Notes: generated by a model from the sequence alone, not told the origin. Positions 52,685 to 62,489 are shown, counted from the first letter of the stretch. The stretch is DNA of 64,000 bases from Enterobacter sp. JBIWA008 (GCF_019968765.1 NZ_CP074150.1:1-64000), one strand, 5' to 3'. Made by a program: numbers and translations.

Positions 52685-54697
52685 ATGGTCGCCACCAATA
52701 CTACGGCAAAAAAACCAGCTAAGACCACCCGTCAGACAAAATCTGCGGAAAAAATCGCGCAGTCTACCGAGCAGAAGCTCGTCCAGCTGCTCGCTGATAC
52801 GCCTGTGCAAATCTTCCCGTACTCCCGCCTGTCACACACGGGCTTAAACACGCGCATCATTCCGCATACCGATCAGGAAGTGGAAGAGATGGCAGACAGC
52901 ATTCAGGCAATGGGCATCCTCCAGAACCTGATCGGTGCAGAACTGCCGGACGGTACGATCGGCATTGTCGGCGGGGAAGGTCGTCGCAGAGGCACAGGCA
53001 TTCTGGTGATGCGCGGTGTGCTCGATGCAGACACGCCGTTTGTTCCGGTGAAAGTCCTGCCCGTTGAGATGGCTGTGGCGGCCTCGATGATCGAGAACGG
53101 TCGACGTAAAAACATGCATCCCGCCGAGCAGATTATCGGTTTTCGTACTCTTCAGCAGGAAGGTAAAACGGCCTCTCAGATCGGCGCACTGATGGGCTAT
53201 CACCCGCGCCACGTTCAGCGCTGCCTGAAACTGGCGAATCTTGCCCCCTCCCTGCTGGATGCGCTGGCGCGGGATGAAATCTCCCTTGAACAGTGTGAAG
53301 TCCTGACACTTGCTGATACCCATGAGCGTCAGGAGCAGGTCTGGAAAGAGGCTGTTGAACAGTGGCGCGATCCAGCCGTACAGACCCTGCGCAAAATGGT
53401 GACTGACGACAAGATGGCCATCAGTCACCCGATGTTTGAGTATGTGGGCGAGGAAGCCTATACCGCCGCTGGCGGTACGCTGACCGCCGACCTGTTCAGC
53501 GACAGGGACAGCACCTTTGCCGATGCTGCGCTGGTGAAATCTCTGTTGGCTGGCAAGCTCACCGTGCTCGCCGCCCGTGTTAAGCAGGAGCAGGGCTGGG
53601 GCTGGGCTGAGTTCCGTATGACGGAACTCAGCTTCAGCGGTGAGGACAGTGAACTGTACCGTTTTGCCATGCCGAAAGCTGTCCTGACGGAAGAAGAACA
53701 GAAGCGCGTCAGCGAGCTGGAAGAACAAAGGGACGCCACTGAAACCTGCGATGACGAATACGAGCTTCAGCAGCAGATCGATGACATTTACTGCGAGGCA
53801 GAGTATCGCGAAGCCACGCCGGAATTTCGCGCCGCCCACGGTATCTGGGTGTCATGGGATGGTAACAATTTTCGGGTTCAGCCCGGTATCCGTAAGCTGA
53901 CCGACGAAGACCGGGCAGAAGAAGAACAGGCGCGTCAGGAACGTGAAAAGAACGTGATCAGATACACCACGCCAGACATTCCCGCTGACGGCTATCCGGC
54001 AACGCTGGTTAAGGCCATGTCAGCCGAACGTACTCTGGCCGTTCAGGCGGAACTGGCGGGTCGTCCTGACGTGTCGGTGGCGCTGCTGACGTGGACGCTG
54101 TGTCTTGCGCTATTTGATCGCACACACGGCAAGCGCAGCCAACCGCTGAAAGCCTCCGTGTCCTCGAACCAGTATCACCTTGCATCACTGGCTCCATCCG
54201 GTGAAGAAGGGAAGGCGCTGACGGCGCTCAATGCACAGAAAAAAGCGCTTCAGGCAACGCTGCCCGAAAACTGGCATCTCGATTTCACCTGGCTGCTGTC
54301 ATGGTCAGCAGAGCAGGTGAACACCCTGCTGGGATTCTGTGCTGCGCACGGTATCAACGGTATTCAGGAGCGTATGTATAACCATACGCAGAAAAGCGAA
54401 CTGGACGGGCTGGAAGCAGCGCTGGACTTTGACCTGCGCAAATGGTGGCAGCCGGATGCCGAGAGCTACTTCGGTAAGCTCACGATTTCCCAGATTGGCA
54501 AAGCCTATGAAGAAGCCGGACTCAGCGCCCGTGCGGGTGAAGTTGTGAAGCTCAGGCGCCGCGATGCGGCGAAGGCCGCCGAGCAGGATCTGAATGCTCA
54601 GGGCTGGCTGCCTGACTGGATGGTGCGCACAGCGCCAGCCGCTGAGGCTGAAGAAGCCACCGAAACCGACGCTGATACCACTGACCACGCTGCTTAA
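52685..54697 (+). CDS. Large ParB/Spo0J-family protein (YubM-like)
   Basis: 670 residues. The N-terminal ParB-like nuclease/CTPase domain includes IFPYSRLSHTGLNTRIIPHT and GTIGIVGGEGRRRGTGILVM, then ENGRRKNMHPAEQIIGFRTL and an HTH (KTASQIGALMGYHPRHVQRC). A long acidic C-terminal region ends with AEEATETDADTTDHAA. Conserved upstream of psiB in F-like leading regions; role unclear and probably not partition. 37 bases separate it from psiB. Confidence 0.88.
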   Translation: MVATNTTAKKPAKTTRQTKSAEKIAQSTEQKLVQLLADTPVQIFPYSRLSHTGLNTRIIPHTDQEVEEMADSIQAMGILQNLIGAELPDGTIGIVGGEGRRRGTGILVMRGVLDADTPFVPVKVLPVEMAVAASMIENGRRKNMHPAEQIIGFRTLQQEGKTASQIGALMGYHPRHVQRCLKLANLAPSLLDALARDEISLEQCEVLTLADTHERQEQVWKEAVEQWRDPAVQTLRKMVTDDKMAISHPMFEYVGEEAYTAAGGTLTADLFSDRDSTFADAALVKSLLAGKLTVLAARVKQEQGWGWAEFRMTELSFSGEDSELYRFAMPKAVLTEEEQKRVSELEEQRDATETCDDEYELQQQIDDIYCEAEYREATPEFRAAHGIWVSWDGNNFRVQPGIRKLTDEDRAEEEQARQEREKNVIRYTTPDIPADGYPATLVKAMSAERTLAVQAELAGRPDVSVALLTWTLCLALFDRTHGKRSQPLKASVSSNQYHLASLAPSGEEGKALTALNAQKKALQATLPENWHLDFTWLLSWSAEQVNTLLGFCAAHGINGIQERMYNHTQKSELDGLEAALDFDLRKWWQPDAESYFGKLTISQIGKAYEEAGLSARAGEVVKLRRRDAAKAAEQDLNAQGWLPDWMVRTAPAAEAEEATETDADTTDHAA

Positions 54698-54734
54698 TTC
54701 CGGAGGCCGCCGCCTTCGGGCGGCGGGAACAGAC

Positions 54735-55169
54735 ATGACCATGCAATATGACCTGAACCGAATCAACACCCTGACCGCATCCGACCTGGAGTTTATCCGT
54801 CAGCAGGGCGAGGACGCGCGCCGCGCCCTCAGCGATGCCGTGACCGGCCTTCTGTCGACACCTGAAGGATGGTGCGTCTGCGCCGAGTTCCGCACCGAGT
54901 TCGGCGGCTTCTTCCCTGTCCAGTGCCGCTTCAGCGCGGACGGCAGCGATGACTGGCATCTGTGCGTGTGCAGCCCCGGCGAAGTCTCGCCTTACTGGAT
55001 TCTGGTGCTGCTCTCCTCCGGTGGTGAAGTGGTGCGTACCCTTTACCAGAGCGACACGCTCCAGCCTGACCGGATAAACCAGCTGATCGCGCAGCTGGCA
55101 GGTATGCGCCGCTTTAACTGCACAGCCAGCACCGTGGTGAACCTGATGAGCGTGGAGGTGACAGCATGA
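54735..55169 (+). CDS. psiB: PsiB SOS-inhibition protein
   Basis: 144 residues from ATG 54735 or 54741. It has the PsiB pattern LNTLTASDLEFIRQQ-like start, GWCVCAEFRTEFGGFFPVQC and LIAQLAGMRRFNCTASTVVN. PsiB binds RecA to prevent SOS induction when single-stranded plasmid DNA enters the recipient. The ATGA overlap with psiA preserves the standard psiBA order. Confidence 0.92.
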   Translation: MTMQYDLNRINTLTASDLEFIRQQGEDARRALSDAVTGLLSTPEGWCVCAEFRTEFGGFFPVQCRFSADGSDDWHLCVCSPGEVSPYWILVLLSSGGEVVRTLYQSDTLQPDRINQLIAQLAGMRRFNCTASTVVNLMSVEVTA

Positions 55170-55894
55170 TCCCGTCCTCACACGCGCTCGTTTCCCTGAA
55201 GCCCGCCCGTCAGGCTGCAATACAGGCTATCAGCCATGTTGAGTCTGCCCGCGAACGCGGCGCACGACTTCCCGCCATGCCGTATGTGCGTACTTTTCTG
55301 CGCCTTCTCACGGGCAGCGGGCGTCTCAACGCCACGGTGGCCAATAAAATACCTGGTCTGCACTGGGTGCCAAATAACCGTCATTCGAACCTGAAACAGG
55401 TCGAGGAGGCGCTTAACACGATGATCGCCACCAGTGGCGAAGCCTGCCCGCTGCCGCTCACAATTGACGTACAGGCCGAACTGTTTCCTGAGGTCATGCA
55501 CACCCGCACGGGTCGACGACTGCACAGGTCCGGCATTAAGACCACGCGTCAGATGCGCCGCCAGTCTCGTGAGTACGAACAGCGCTGGAAAATGCGCCAG
55601 AACCTGCTGGAGCAGGCGAAAATCGACCTGAATTTTCAGTCACCGGAAACCGTCTGCACCTGGTACACCCGGTGGAGCGACGAGTTTGACGCGGCAGAGC
55701 TTGCCGGACCGTTCTGGCGCTGGCAGTCGCGGTTCGCGTCGCTGAAGGAACTTGACTGGCTTCGCATCAGCGGTGAACCGCTGTATGCAGTCATGTACGA
55801 AATTCCGTTTATTGTCCGGGAAACAGCTAAGCATGTTCGTGTCGCTGAACGCTGGCAGGTGCCAAATAAGCTGGCTGACCGGAGCGGTGTATGA
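55166..55894 (+). CDS. psiA: PsiA
   Basis: 242 residues, basic (TTRQMRRQSREYEQRWKMRQ), with the typical SHALVSLKPARQAAIQAISH start. Always paired with PsiB; biochemical role unknown. It overlaps both neighbours by four bases. Confidence 0.9.
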   Translation: MIPSSHALVSLKPARQAAIQAISHVESARERGARLPAMPYVRTFLRLLTGSGRLNATVANKIPGLHWVPNNRHSNLKQVEEALNTMIATSGEACPLPLTIDVQAELFPEVMHTRTGRRLHRSGIKTTRQMRRQSREYEQRWKMRQNLLEQAKIDLNFQSPETVCTWYTRWSDEFDAAELAGPFWRWQSRFASLKELDWLRISGEPLYAVMYEIPFIVRETAKHVRVAERWQVPNKLADRSGV

Positions 55895-56217
55895 AGTGGC
55901 GCTATTCCCTTCGCTGGAAGTTGCCGCACAAGCCCTGCCCTGGTCCACTGGAACTGGTTTCAGTTGTCGTGGAGGCAGGGCAGGCGGCACCTGAAGAGGT
56001 GATGGCACGCTGGGTTGCTGGCTCAGGTTACGCTGTGTGCGTGGATTTTCTCGGTCAGAAACAGATCAAGCGGTGGAGCGATGAACGGAAAGCAGCGGTG
56101 AGAAGGCGCAACTTGCAGGCACGAATTAATCGCGTTGCCCCTTTGTTTGCCGATGAGTTAATCGAGCGGGAGCTGGCAGCGCGTCCGGCGTATTTTGATG
56201 GCAAGTCCGTCCGGTGA
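55891..56217 (+). CDS. Small leading-region protein after psiA
   Basis: 108 residues; basic, with VMARWVAGSGYAVCVDFLGQ and a C-terminal helix LFADELIERELAARPAYFDG. ATGA-coupled to psiA. Position matches small uncharacterised genes after psiA in F-like plasmids. Function unknown. Confidence 0.65.
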   Translation: MKWRYSLRWKLPHKPCPGPLELVSVVVEAGQAAPEEVMARWVAGSGYAVCVDFLGQKQIKRWSDERKAAVRRRNLQARINRVAPLFADELIERELAARPAYFDGKSVR

Positions 56218-56272
56218 GTCAGATATAATGCTGTCTGACTGCTCAGACAAAACATATAAGGAAAGCAGAATT

Positions 56273-56647
56273 ATGAGGTACTGGTTGCTCGTTATCTTAC
56301 TGAACGTGCTGTTCTATTTAATCGTTAAGCATGCTGCGCCAGAATGGCATGGTACGCCTGGTTATTATGCAGGCCAGATCATCTGCACACTAATAGCTCT
56401 GGTCATCACATGGCGTGATCCGCCTGGCTGGTTAGATGAAATCCTGCTCGGCGTAATGAAATACGGCGTTCTGAGTGCCGGGATTATCTTCTTTGTCTGG
56501 GGTGTCGGGTACAAGCTGGCATTCTGGGGGCAGGGTAATTCTGATGCCGTATTTGCAAGTGCCGGGGACGTGATTTTGCCCAATCTTGCGCTGGTCACGG
56601 GCGTAGTGATCGCGGGATGGGGATACGTGAGATATTTCAGGCGCTAA
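56273..56647 (+). CDS. Four-helix membrane protein
   Basis: 124 residues from the ATG at 56273 (AAGGAAAG ribosome-binding site), with about four hydrophobic segments (WLLVILLNVLFYLIV, IICTLIALVITW, VLSAGIIFFVWGVGY, LALVTGVVIAGWGYV). No family recognised. Last gene before the hok/sok remnant. Confidence 0.65.
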   Translation: MRYWLLVILLNVLFYLIVKHAAPEWHGTPGYYAGQIICTLIALVITWRDPPGWLDEILLGVMKYGVLSAGIIFFVWGVGYKLAFWGQGNSDAVFASAGDVILPNLALVTGVVIAGWGYVRYFRR

Positions 56648-56704
56648 GCAGCATAAAGCGTGGATATACCTGGTAAGAAATAGCACCTGCCCGGTATAAT
56701 CGAC

Positions 56705-56802
56705 GTGGCGCTTGAGGCTTTTTGCCTCATGACGTGAAGGTGGTTTGTTGCCGTGTTGTGTGGCAGAAAGCAGAAAGCCCCGTAGTTAATTTTCATTAAC
56801 CC
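56705..56802. ncRNA. sok: 5' half of a split hok/sok locus (sok and hok leader)
   Basis: The sequence from GGCGCTTGAGGCTTTTTGCC through GTGAAGGTGGTTTGTTGCCG to TTAATTTTCATTAACCC matches the hok mRNA leader and overlapping Sok antisense region of R1 as I remember them. The mok/hok half resumes at 62471-62706. An insertion between the two AACCC copies separates sok from its promoter and from its target. Confidence 0.75.
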
Positions 56803-56846
56803 ATGAACTGCACCCATTTAGTTGGACTCTCAAATTGGAGAGTCCC

Positions 56847-57356
56847 ATGTCCAGACGTAAGTATACCTTTGAAGAGCGCCTTGAAGTCGTTATGCACTAT
56901 TTTGCTAGCGATGAGGGCTATCGTTTAACCTCCGCTCGATTCAATGTACCCAGAACCCAGGTTAGAATCTGGGTTGCCGCCTATGATACACATGGAGAAG
57001 AGGGACTAAGGCCCAGGGATAAAGGCGTATCAATTGATCCGGACATACGAGTTGAAGCAGTGAAAGCAGTGCTTTCAGGTCAGATTTCCCAGAATCAGGT
57101 GGCCACAAAATTCAATCTTGCAGGTGCTGCGTCTGTAGGCAAGTGGATGAAAGTATTCAAGGAGCATGGGGAAGAGGGGCTTCGCTCACTCAAGATAGGT
57201 AAAAAAAGGGCTCCTCATATGACTGAAAACCCTGAAGCTGCAGAAGCCACACTGGAACGCTCGCGAGCACAAAGGATTCACGAGCTGGAAAAGAGAATAA
57301 AGTTTCTTGAGTTACGGATACTTTACCTGCAAAAGTTGAAAGCCTTAGTTCAGTAA
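56847..57356 (+). CDS. IS3-family (IS150 group) OrfA
   Basis: 169 residues from MSRRKYTFEERLEVVMHYFA. Two helix-turn-helix regions (RLTSARFNVPRTQVRIWVAA and QISQNQVATKFNLAGAASVG) and a C-terminal leucine zipper (IHELEKRIKFLELRILYLQK) are typical of IS150 OrfA. A -1 shift at AAAAG (57331-57335) would fuse it to OrfB. Confidence 0.9.
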   Translation: MSRRKYTFEERLEVVMHYFASDEGYRLTSARFNVPRTQVRIWVAAYDTHGEEGLRPRDKGVSIDPDIRVEAVKAVLSGQISQNQVATKFNLAGAASVGKWMKVFKEHGEEGLRSLKIGKKRAPHMTENPEAAEATLERSRAQRIHELEKRIKFLELRILYLQKLKALVQ

Positions 57357-57409
57357 GAGACAAGGTCAGAGTTGTAAATGAACTGAGGCAGTTTTACCCA
57401 CTAGAACAA

Positions 57410-58216
57410 TTGCTCAGTATGGCCAGGATACCTAGGAGCACGTTTTACTACCATCTTAAAGCACTTAAGTCGGCAGGAAAATACGATGAAATAAACCTCA
57501 GAATTAAAGAGATATATGATGAAAATCAGGGACGCTATGGCTACCGTCGTATAACTCTGGCTCTCAGAAGAGAAGTGGGCGTGATCAACCACAAAGTCGT
57601 TCAGCGCTTAATGAACGGGCTTGATCTCAAAGCAGCTATCAGGGTTAAACGCTACAGTTCATGGCGTGGCGAGCGAGGTTGTACGGCTGACAACATCTTA
57701 CAGCGAAATTTTAAAGCCAGCAGACCTAACGAAAAATGGGTCACCGATGTCACTGAATTTGCCGTCAATGGTCGAAAACTCTATCTTTCACCCATCATCG
57801 ACCTCTTCAATAACGAAGTAATTTCCTTCAGTATTTCAGAGCGCCCAACAATGCCAATGATTGATGATATGCTCATTAAGGCATTTGCCAGGCTGGATGC
57901 GGACAGCGCTCCTGTTCTTCACTCAGATCAGGGCTGGCAATACCGTCATAGATGGTATCAGTATCAGTTGCGAGAGTTCGGTGTCTTACAGAGCATGTCC
58001 AGAAAAGGAAACTGTCTGGATAATGCCTGTGCTGAATGTTTTTTCGGAACGTTAAAGTCAGAATGCTTCTATACCAATAAATTCAATGATCTTCATGAAC
58101 TTAAGAAAGCCATTGAAGATTACATTCGGTATTACAACACCAGACGAATCAGCCTCAAGTTAAATGGTCTTAGTCCCGTTGAATACAGACTTAAATCTTA
58201 CCCATTGAGGATTTAG
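57410..58216 (+). CDS. IS3-family (IS150 group) OrfB, transposase catalytic part
   Basis: 268 residues as an independent frame; the -1 frame is open from upstream of 57331. DDE rve domain: NEKWVTDVTEFAVNGRKLYL (first D), VLHSDQGWQYRHRWYQYQL (second D) and NCLDNACAECFFGTLKSECF (E). YGYRRITLALRREVG is the HTH_21 segment. Intact. No right inverted repeat follows directly; the only matching end is 4 kb away beyond arsC. Confidence 0.92.
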   Translation: MLSMARIPRSTFYYHLKALKSAGKYDEINLRIKEIYDENQGRYGYRRITLALRREVGVINHKVVQRLMNGLDLKAAIRVKRYSSWRGERGCTADNILQRNFKASRPNEKWVTDVTEFAVNGRKLYLSPIIDLFNNEVISFSISERPTMPMIDDMLIKAFARLDADSAPVLHSDQGWQYRHRWYQYQLREFGVLQSMSRKGNCLDNACAECFFGTLKSECFYTNKFNDLHELKKAIEDYIRYYNTRRISLKLNGLSPVEYRLKSYPLRI

Positions 58217-58671
58217 CCACGCTAACGACACTGCATTTTGTTGAGTTTGTCACTCAGCAGTATCACTTGAGCAGAGGTTTCAATAGCGCAAATGTCAGTG
58301 CGCTATTGCGGGATTTAGTGGTGTTTTTTCAGATTAAAGTTGGGCTAATCAGCACTGAAAGTTAGCAAAACGTGCTTCCCGTAAAAATTTTACAAAACTT
58401 TTTACGCTGAAAACATGCCTCAAATTCGCAACAGGAAGCCCGCTGCGCGATTTTTCGTTACATGTAACGCCGATTGCAGTTCAACAGTAAAAAACGGTTG
58501 TTGGGGGTTTTGGTTGCGAACTGCAGGCTGTTAAAACGCATTCCTGCACAGAAGAATTGTCATGAATAGCTATGAATAGCAGTGACCTTGCAGGTAAAGG
58601 TCAGGTTCATTACTATTCACTCATCGATACTGACCGGAACCATTCAACACGAATATGTTGATGGGGTATTG
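58217..58671. other. Region between transposase and ars block without a clear gene
   Basis: 455 bases. It contains a CGTTACATGTAACG palindrome at 58454-58467, TGCAGTTCA near 58473 and GCGAACTGCAG near 58516. No gene recognised. Confidence 0.4.
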
Positions 58672-58770
58672 ATGTCGGAGAACAATCTCCCCCAGCCTAA
58701 GAGCGGGATACCCAAAGACAGAGACCGGACCCCAACAAGAGTGGATAACATCGATGGTCTACTCTGGTGA
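58672..58770 (+). CDS. Possible 32-residue ORF convergent to the next gene
   Basis: Reads MSENNLPQPKSGIPKDRDRT and ends DGLLW, just before the terminator at 58770. The longer in-frame version from 58582 is also open. No strong ribosome-binding site; reality uncertain. Confidence 0.25.
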   Translation: MSENNLPQPKSGIPKDRDRTPTRVDNIDGLLW

Positions 58771-58795
58771 AAAGGCGCTGATATCAGCGCCTTTT
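58770..58795. terminator. Bidirectional terminator
   Basis: AAAAGGCGCTGAT-ATCAGCGCCTTTT, a perfect palindrome with A and T tracts. It contains the stop codon of the minus-strand gene at 58784. Confidence 0.8.
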
Positions 58796-59299
58796 TGCTT
58801 TTCTGGATGTGTAAACCGTCTGTCCGTTCAGTCGAAGATGTGCAACATACGAAAACTTCATTGGCTTACTCTTTGGAATGGAGTGTCGCCCCCATTGATG
58901 GACTTCGTATGCAGAGACGACATACAGCTTCAACCCGTTAGGGTGACTGTTGTCCTTGCGAAGGTCAAAGAAGATCGCATAATCATTAACCTCCATATAG
59001 TGATACATCTCGTTGTTGCCCTTATTGATATGAGGAACAACATAGGAGGACAGCAGATTTGTTGAAAGCATCTTCGGTAAGTTAAGGCTGGCCGCATATC
59101 TGTCTGCACAGAAAAATCGATCAGGTGGGATTTCCGGCCCGTTCCCTTTTTGATCAGAAAACACATGATTACTGTAGTTAATGGTGATCTGAACAGGGTC
59201 AGGAATATTGGCAATATCAGCCATAAACGTAAAAGGCGCCAGATGCTTCATGCAGTAACTTTTTCCATCAAAGGAAAGATTTTTATGTGCGCCTTTCAC
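58784..59299 (-). CDS. Unrecognised protein between transposase and ars genes
   Basis: 171 residues, no signal peptide. Segments include LAPFTFMADIANIPDPVQIT, DRFFCADRYAASLNLPKMLS and a C-terminal LKLYVVSAYEVHQWGR followed by a basic tail (TVYTSRKAKRR). The end faintly resembles C-termini of small phage or toxin nucleases; this is not enough for assignment. It is convergent with a short ORF across a shared terminator. Confidence 0.5.
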   Translation of the reverse strand: MKGAHKNLSFDGKSYCMKHLAPFTFMADIANIPDPVQITINYSNHVFSDQKGNGPEIPPDRFFCADRYAASLNLPKMLSTNLLSSYVVPHINKGNNEMYHYMEVNDYAIFFDLRKDNSHPNGLKLYVVSAYEVHQWGRHSIPKSKPMKFSYVAHLRLNGQTVYTSRKAKRR

Positions 59300-59456
59300 T
59301 TGTATCCCTTACAAATCCAATGGAGCTGGAATAATACCATATCCCCACCAACCGGGGGTGCGCCGGAGTTGTAAAAGATATGTATACTGTTTGCGCTTAG
59401 CCTGGCTCTCTTCCTGGCACCTGACCCAGCGCAAAAATGGCTGACTTTTTACCTCG

Positions 59457-60155
59457 TCAGAGCTTTTCCTGATTTACTCGCTCTGAGAGGGCCTGGTGAC
59501 TCTCTTTTCGTTCAGAGTAACGGTCGGCGAGATAACCGGTATGTCCTTTAAGCAGTAACGTAATCTTAAACAACTCTTCGGCGACATCGACGATACGATC
59601 GTACCAGGAAGAAGGTTTCATTCTTCCGCTTTCATCGAATTCCTGCCATGCCTTTGCCACTGAGGACTGGTTAGGGATAGTGAACATCCGCATCCACCTT
59701 CCCAGAATGCGCATCTGGTTCACTGCATTGAAAGACTGAGAACCGCCGCAAACCTGCATCAATGCGAGGGTTTTTCCCTGGGATGGACGAACTGCACCTT
59801 CGCTCAGTGGTATCCAGTCGATTTGCGCCTTCATTATCGCGCTCATTGCTCCATGCCGCTCCGGAGAACTCCACACCATCCCGTCACACCATCTGACAAG
59901 CTCGCGCAGTTCGGTGACCTTAGGATGCGTATCAGGGGCGTCATCCGGCAATGGCAAACCTGAGGGATTAAACAGTTTGACCTCTGCCCCCATCGCCGTC
60001 AGCAGACGCCCTGCTTCCTCTGCTGCGTAGCGGCTGTAGGAGCGCTCTCTTACCGATCCATACAGAATTAAAATTCGTGGTGACTGCTGCATATGCAGAC
60101 GCTCATGAATATGTTTATCAAAATATTCGGGGGTCAGAGCGGGAAATTGTTCCAT
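59457..60155 (-). CDS. arsH: ArsH organoarsenical oxidase/NADPH-FMN reductase
   Basis: 232 residues. The flavodoxin-like FMN-binding motif [20 protein letters not shown] and [20 protein letters not shown] with [20 protein letters not shown] are ArsH hallmarks. It oxidises trivalent methylated and aromatic arsenicals using NADPH. Divergent from arsR across an 85-base regulatory gap. Confidence 0.93.
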   Translation of the reverse strand: MEQFPALTPEYFDKHIHERLHMQQSPRILILYGSVRERSYSRYAAEEAGRLLTAMGAEVKLFNPSGLPLPDDAPDTHPKVTELRELVRWCDGMVWSSPERHGAMSAIMKAQIDWIPLSEGAVRPSQGKTLALMQVCGGSQSFNAVNQMRILGRWMRMFTIPNQSSVAKAWQEFDESGRMKPSSWYDRIVDVAEELFKITLLLKGHTGYLADRYSERKESHQALSERVNQEKL

Positions 60156-60196
60156 TTTTCTACTCCATGGATAATGGATGATTTTAAAACCAACAT

Positions 60197-60212
60197 ATAT
60201 GATTTATCATAT
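60197..60212. promoter_or_regulatory. Candidate ArsR operator between arsH and arsR
   Basis: ATATGAT-TT-ATCATAT, a perfect 7-bp inverted repeat, four bases before a TATGAT that could be the arsR -10 element. Confidence 0.5.
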
Positions 60213-60240
60213 GCGTATGATACATGGAATGGAGTGAAAA

Positions 60241-60561
60241 ATGCTACAGCCTGTCCAGCTTTTCAAAATCCTTTCGGATGAAACAAGACTCGCTATTGTC
60301 ATGCTACTCAGGGAGTCTGGAGAGCTTTGCGTTTGCGATATTTGTGCAGTCACTTCTGAGTCTCAGCCTAAAATATCGCGTCACATGGCCATCTTACGTG
60401 AAGCCGAGCTGGTTATTGATCGTCGAGAAGGCAAATGGGTCCACTATCGTCTGTCTCCCCACATTCCCGCATGGGCATCAGAGATAATCACAACATCCTG
60501 GCAGTCCCTGCGGGAGGACGTACGCGAATGGCTGGCAAATTCCGCCTGCACTTCATGTTGA
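60241..60561 (+). CDS. arsR: ArsR arsenite-responsive repressor
   Basis: 106 residues; winged HTH (SQPKISRHMAILREAELVID) with the As(III)-binding ELCVCDIC motif (three Cys) in the recognition-helix region and a CTSC C-terminus. Arsenite binding releases it from the operator. GGAG ribosome-binding site eight bases before ATG. First gene of arsRBC. Confidence 0.95.
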   Translation: MLQPVQLFKILSDETRLAIVMLLRESGELCVCDICAVTSESQPKISRHMAILREAELVIDRREGKWVHYRLSPHIPAWASEIITTSWQSLREDVREWLANSACTSC

Positions 60562-60606
60562 GGTAATCAAACATATACACATAATCATATATTAACGGAG
60601 TCTAAA

Positions 60607-61896
60607 ATGCTTTTGGCAGGGAGTATTTTTTTATTGACGCTAGTCTTGGTCATCTGGCAGCCCAGAGGACTTAGTATTGGCTGGAGCGCAAGTATCGGTG
60701 CTGTATTGGCACTAGGAACAGGCGTCATCCACATCGATGATATCCCCATTGTCTGGAATATCGTCTGGAATGCGACAGCTGCATTTATAGCGGTAATCAT
60801 CATCAGTCTGCTGCTCGATGAATCCGGTTTCTTCGAATGGGCTGCGCTGCATGTCGCACGCTGGGGCCACGGACGTGGTCGCTTACTGTTTACCTGGATT
60901 GTCCTGCTTGGTGCTGCTGTTGCTGCGTTGTTTGCTAACGACGGCGCAGCTCTGATCCTGACGCCGATTGTGATTGCGATGCTGCTCGCTCTGGGATTCA
61001 GCCGGGGCACAACACTGGCCTTTGTCATGGCCGCAGGGTTTATCGCTGATACCGCCAGTTTACCGCTGATTGTCTCTAACTTGGTGAATATTGTCTCGGC
61101 GGATTTCTTCGGTCTGGGCTTTACGCCATACGCCTCCGTTATGGTACCAGTGAATTTGGCTGCAATTGCTGGCACGCTGATTATGCTTCATCTCTTTTTC
61201 CGCCGGGATATCCCCACGGCATATGACGTTTCACTACTGAAGGTGCCTGCTAGTGCGATCAAGGACCCGGCAACTTTCAGGGCGGGCTGGATTGTTCTGT
61301 TGTTTCTGCTGGTCGGGTTCTTTGCGCTGGAGCCGCTGGGGATCCCCGTCAGCGCGATAGCAGCAACAGGCGCAGTTGCTTTGTTCGTGGTAGCGAAAAG
61401 AGGCCATGCCATTAACACCGGTAAAGTGCTACGCGGAGCACCATGGCAGATCGTGATTTTCTCGTTGGGTATGTACATGGTTGTTTATGGCCTCCGCAAT
61501 GCCGGACTCACAGAGTACCTGTCTGAAGTGCTTAACCTACTGGCGGATAAAGGGTTATGGGCTTCCACGTTCGGCACAGGCTTCCTGACGGCATTTCTGT
61601 CTTCGGCGATGAACAACATGCCGACTGTGCTGATTGGAGCACTGTCAATCGACGGGAGTACAGCGACCGGCATCGTCAAAGAGGCGATGATTTATGCCAA
61701 TGTTATTGGCTGTGATTTAGGTCCGAAAATCACCCCGATCGGCAGCCTGGCCACCCTGCTGTGGCTGCATGTATTGGCACAGAAAAACATGACCATCACA
61801 TGGGGATATTACTTCCGTACCGGCATTATCATGACGCTGCCTGTACTGTGTATCACTCTGGCCGCGCTAGCGTGGCGGCTCTCTGTCACTTTGTAA
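60607..61896 (+). CDS. arsB: ArsB arsenite efflux permease
   Basis: 429 residues, 12 predicted membrane helices, the ArsB length. [38 protein letters not shown] and [17 protein letters not shown] are conserved ArsB stretches. Extrudes As(III)/Sb(III) using the proton gradient; no arsA or arsD is present, so it works alone. Confidence 0.96.
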   Translation: MLLAGSIFLLTLVLVIWQPRGLSIGWSASIGAVLALGTGVIHIDDIPIVWNIVWNATAAFIAVIIISLLLDESGFFEWAALHVARWGHGRGRLLFTWIVLLGAAVAALFANDGAALILTPIVIAMLLALGFSRGTTLAFVMAAGFIADTASLPLIVSNLVNIVSADFFGLGFTPYASVMVPVNLAAIAGTLIMLHLFFRRDIPTAYDVSLLKVPASAIKDPATFRAGWIVLLFLLVGFFALEPLGIPVSAIAATGAVALFVVAKRGHAINTGKVLRGAPWQIVIFSLGMYMVVYGLRNAGLTEYLSEVLNLLADKGLWASTFGTGFLTAFLSSAMNNMPTVLIGALSIDGSTATGIVKEAMIYANVIGCDLGPKITPIGSLATLLWLHVLAQKNMTITWGYYFRTGIIMTLPVLCITLAALAWRLSVTL

Positions 61897-61908
61897 TGAG
61901 ATACCGAT

Positions 61909-62334
61909 ATGAGCAACATCACCATCTATCACAACCCGGCCTGCGGTACTTCACGCAACACGCTGGAGATGATCCGTAACAGCGGTAATGAGCCTACAAT
62001 TATTTATTATCTTGATACTCCCCCGTCAAAGGATGAGCTTATTAAGTTGATTGCCGATATGGGCATTTCGGTACGGTCATTGCTGAGAAAGAATGTTGAG
62101 CCTTATGAGCAACTAAGTCTCGCTGAAGACAAGTATACCGATGAGCAGTTGATAGGTTTTATGGTTAAGTATCCTATACTTATCAATCGCCCAATCGTCG
62201 TGACACCGATTGGTACCAGATTATGCCGTCCTTCTGAGGTGGTTTTGGATATTATTCCTGAACCTCAGAAAGGCTCTTTCACGAAAGAAGATGGTGAAAA
62301 GGTCATTGATGAAAAAGGGAGGCGGATTAAGTAG
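61909..62334 (+). CDS. arsC: ArsC glutaredoxin-coupled arsenate reductase
   Basis: 141 residues. Catalytic Cys12 in YHNPACGTSRNTLEMI, with the conserved Arg residues in VRSLLRKNVEPYEQL, PILINRPIVVTPIGTRLCRP. Reduces arsenate to arsenite for ArsB. Twelve bases after arsB. Confidence 0.96.
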   Translation: MSNITIYHNPACGTSRNTLEMIRNSGNEPTIIYYLDTPPSKDELIKLIADMGISVRSLLRKNVEPYEQLSLAEDKYTDEQLIGFMVKYPILINRPIVVTPIGTRLCRPSEVVLDIIPEPQKGSFTKEDGEKVIDEKGRRIK

Positions 62335-62398
62335 GGAAAAGCAGTGGGATGGATAATTCAGCTACTCTTTGCATTATTTAACGTTTTCTTGAAACAAA

Positions 62399-62427
62399 AA
62401 AGAGTCCATATATTTATGGACTCTTTC
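62399..62427 (+). terminator. Terminator of arsRBC
   Basis: AGAGTCCAT-ATATTT-ATGGACTCT followed by TT, with AA before it; 65 bases after the arsC stop. Confidence 0.75.
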
Positions 62428-62489
62428 TGTGAAGCCTCGGTAATTCTGTCCAACTTTTTGGGGTCAGTACAACCCGAGGCTTAATCTGT

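Larger units (their letters stand above)
56803..62470 (+). mobile_element. IS150-type unit carrying arsH-arsRBC inserted in hok/sok
   Basis: The left end TGAACTGCACCCATTTAGTT (56804 on) and the right end, read inwards as TGTACTGACCCCAAAAAGTT (from 62471), are imperfect inverted repeats (18 of 24 matching). The unit is flanked by AACCC at 56798-56802 and 62471-62475. It contains the transposase genes, a hypothetical gene and the ars genes. Either an IS3-family element has captured passengers between its own ends, or the right end is from a second, deleted related copy. Confidence 0.6.

Noticed and set aside
52844..53839. 331-codon open frame on the minus strand opposite the ParB-like gene
   Set aside because: It lies wholly inside a confident coding gene, has a shadow-like composition, no ribosome-binding site and no recognisable domain.
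58472..58480. TGCAGTTCA as the right end of the IS150-type element just after orfB
   Set aside because: Only nine bases match the left end, with no continuation and no target duplication; the end at 62441-62471 matches far better.
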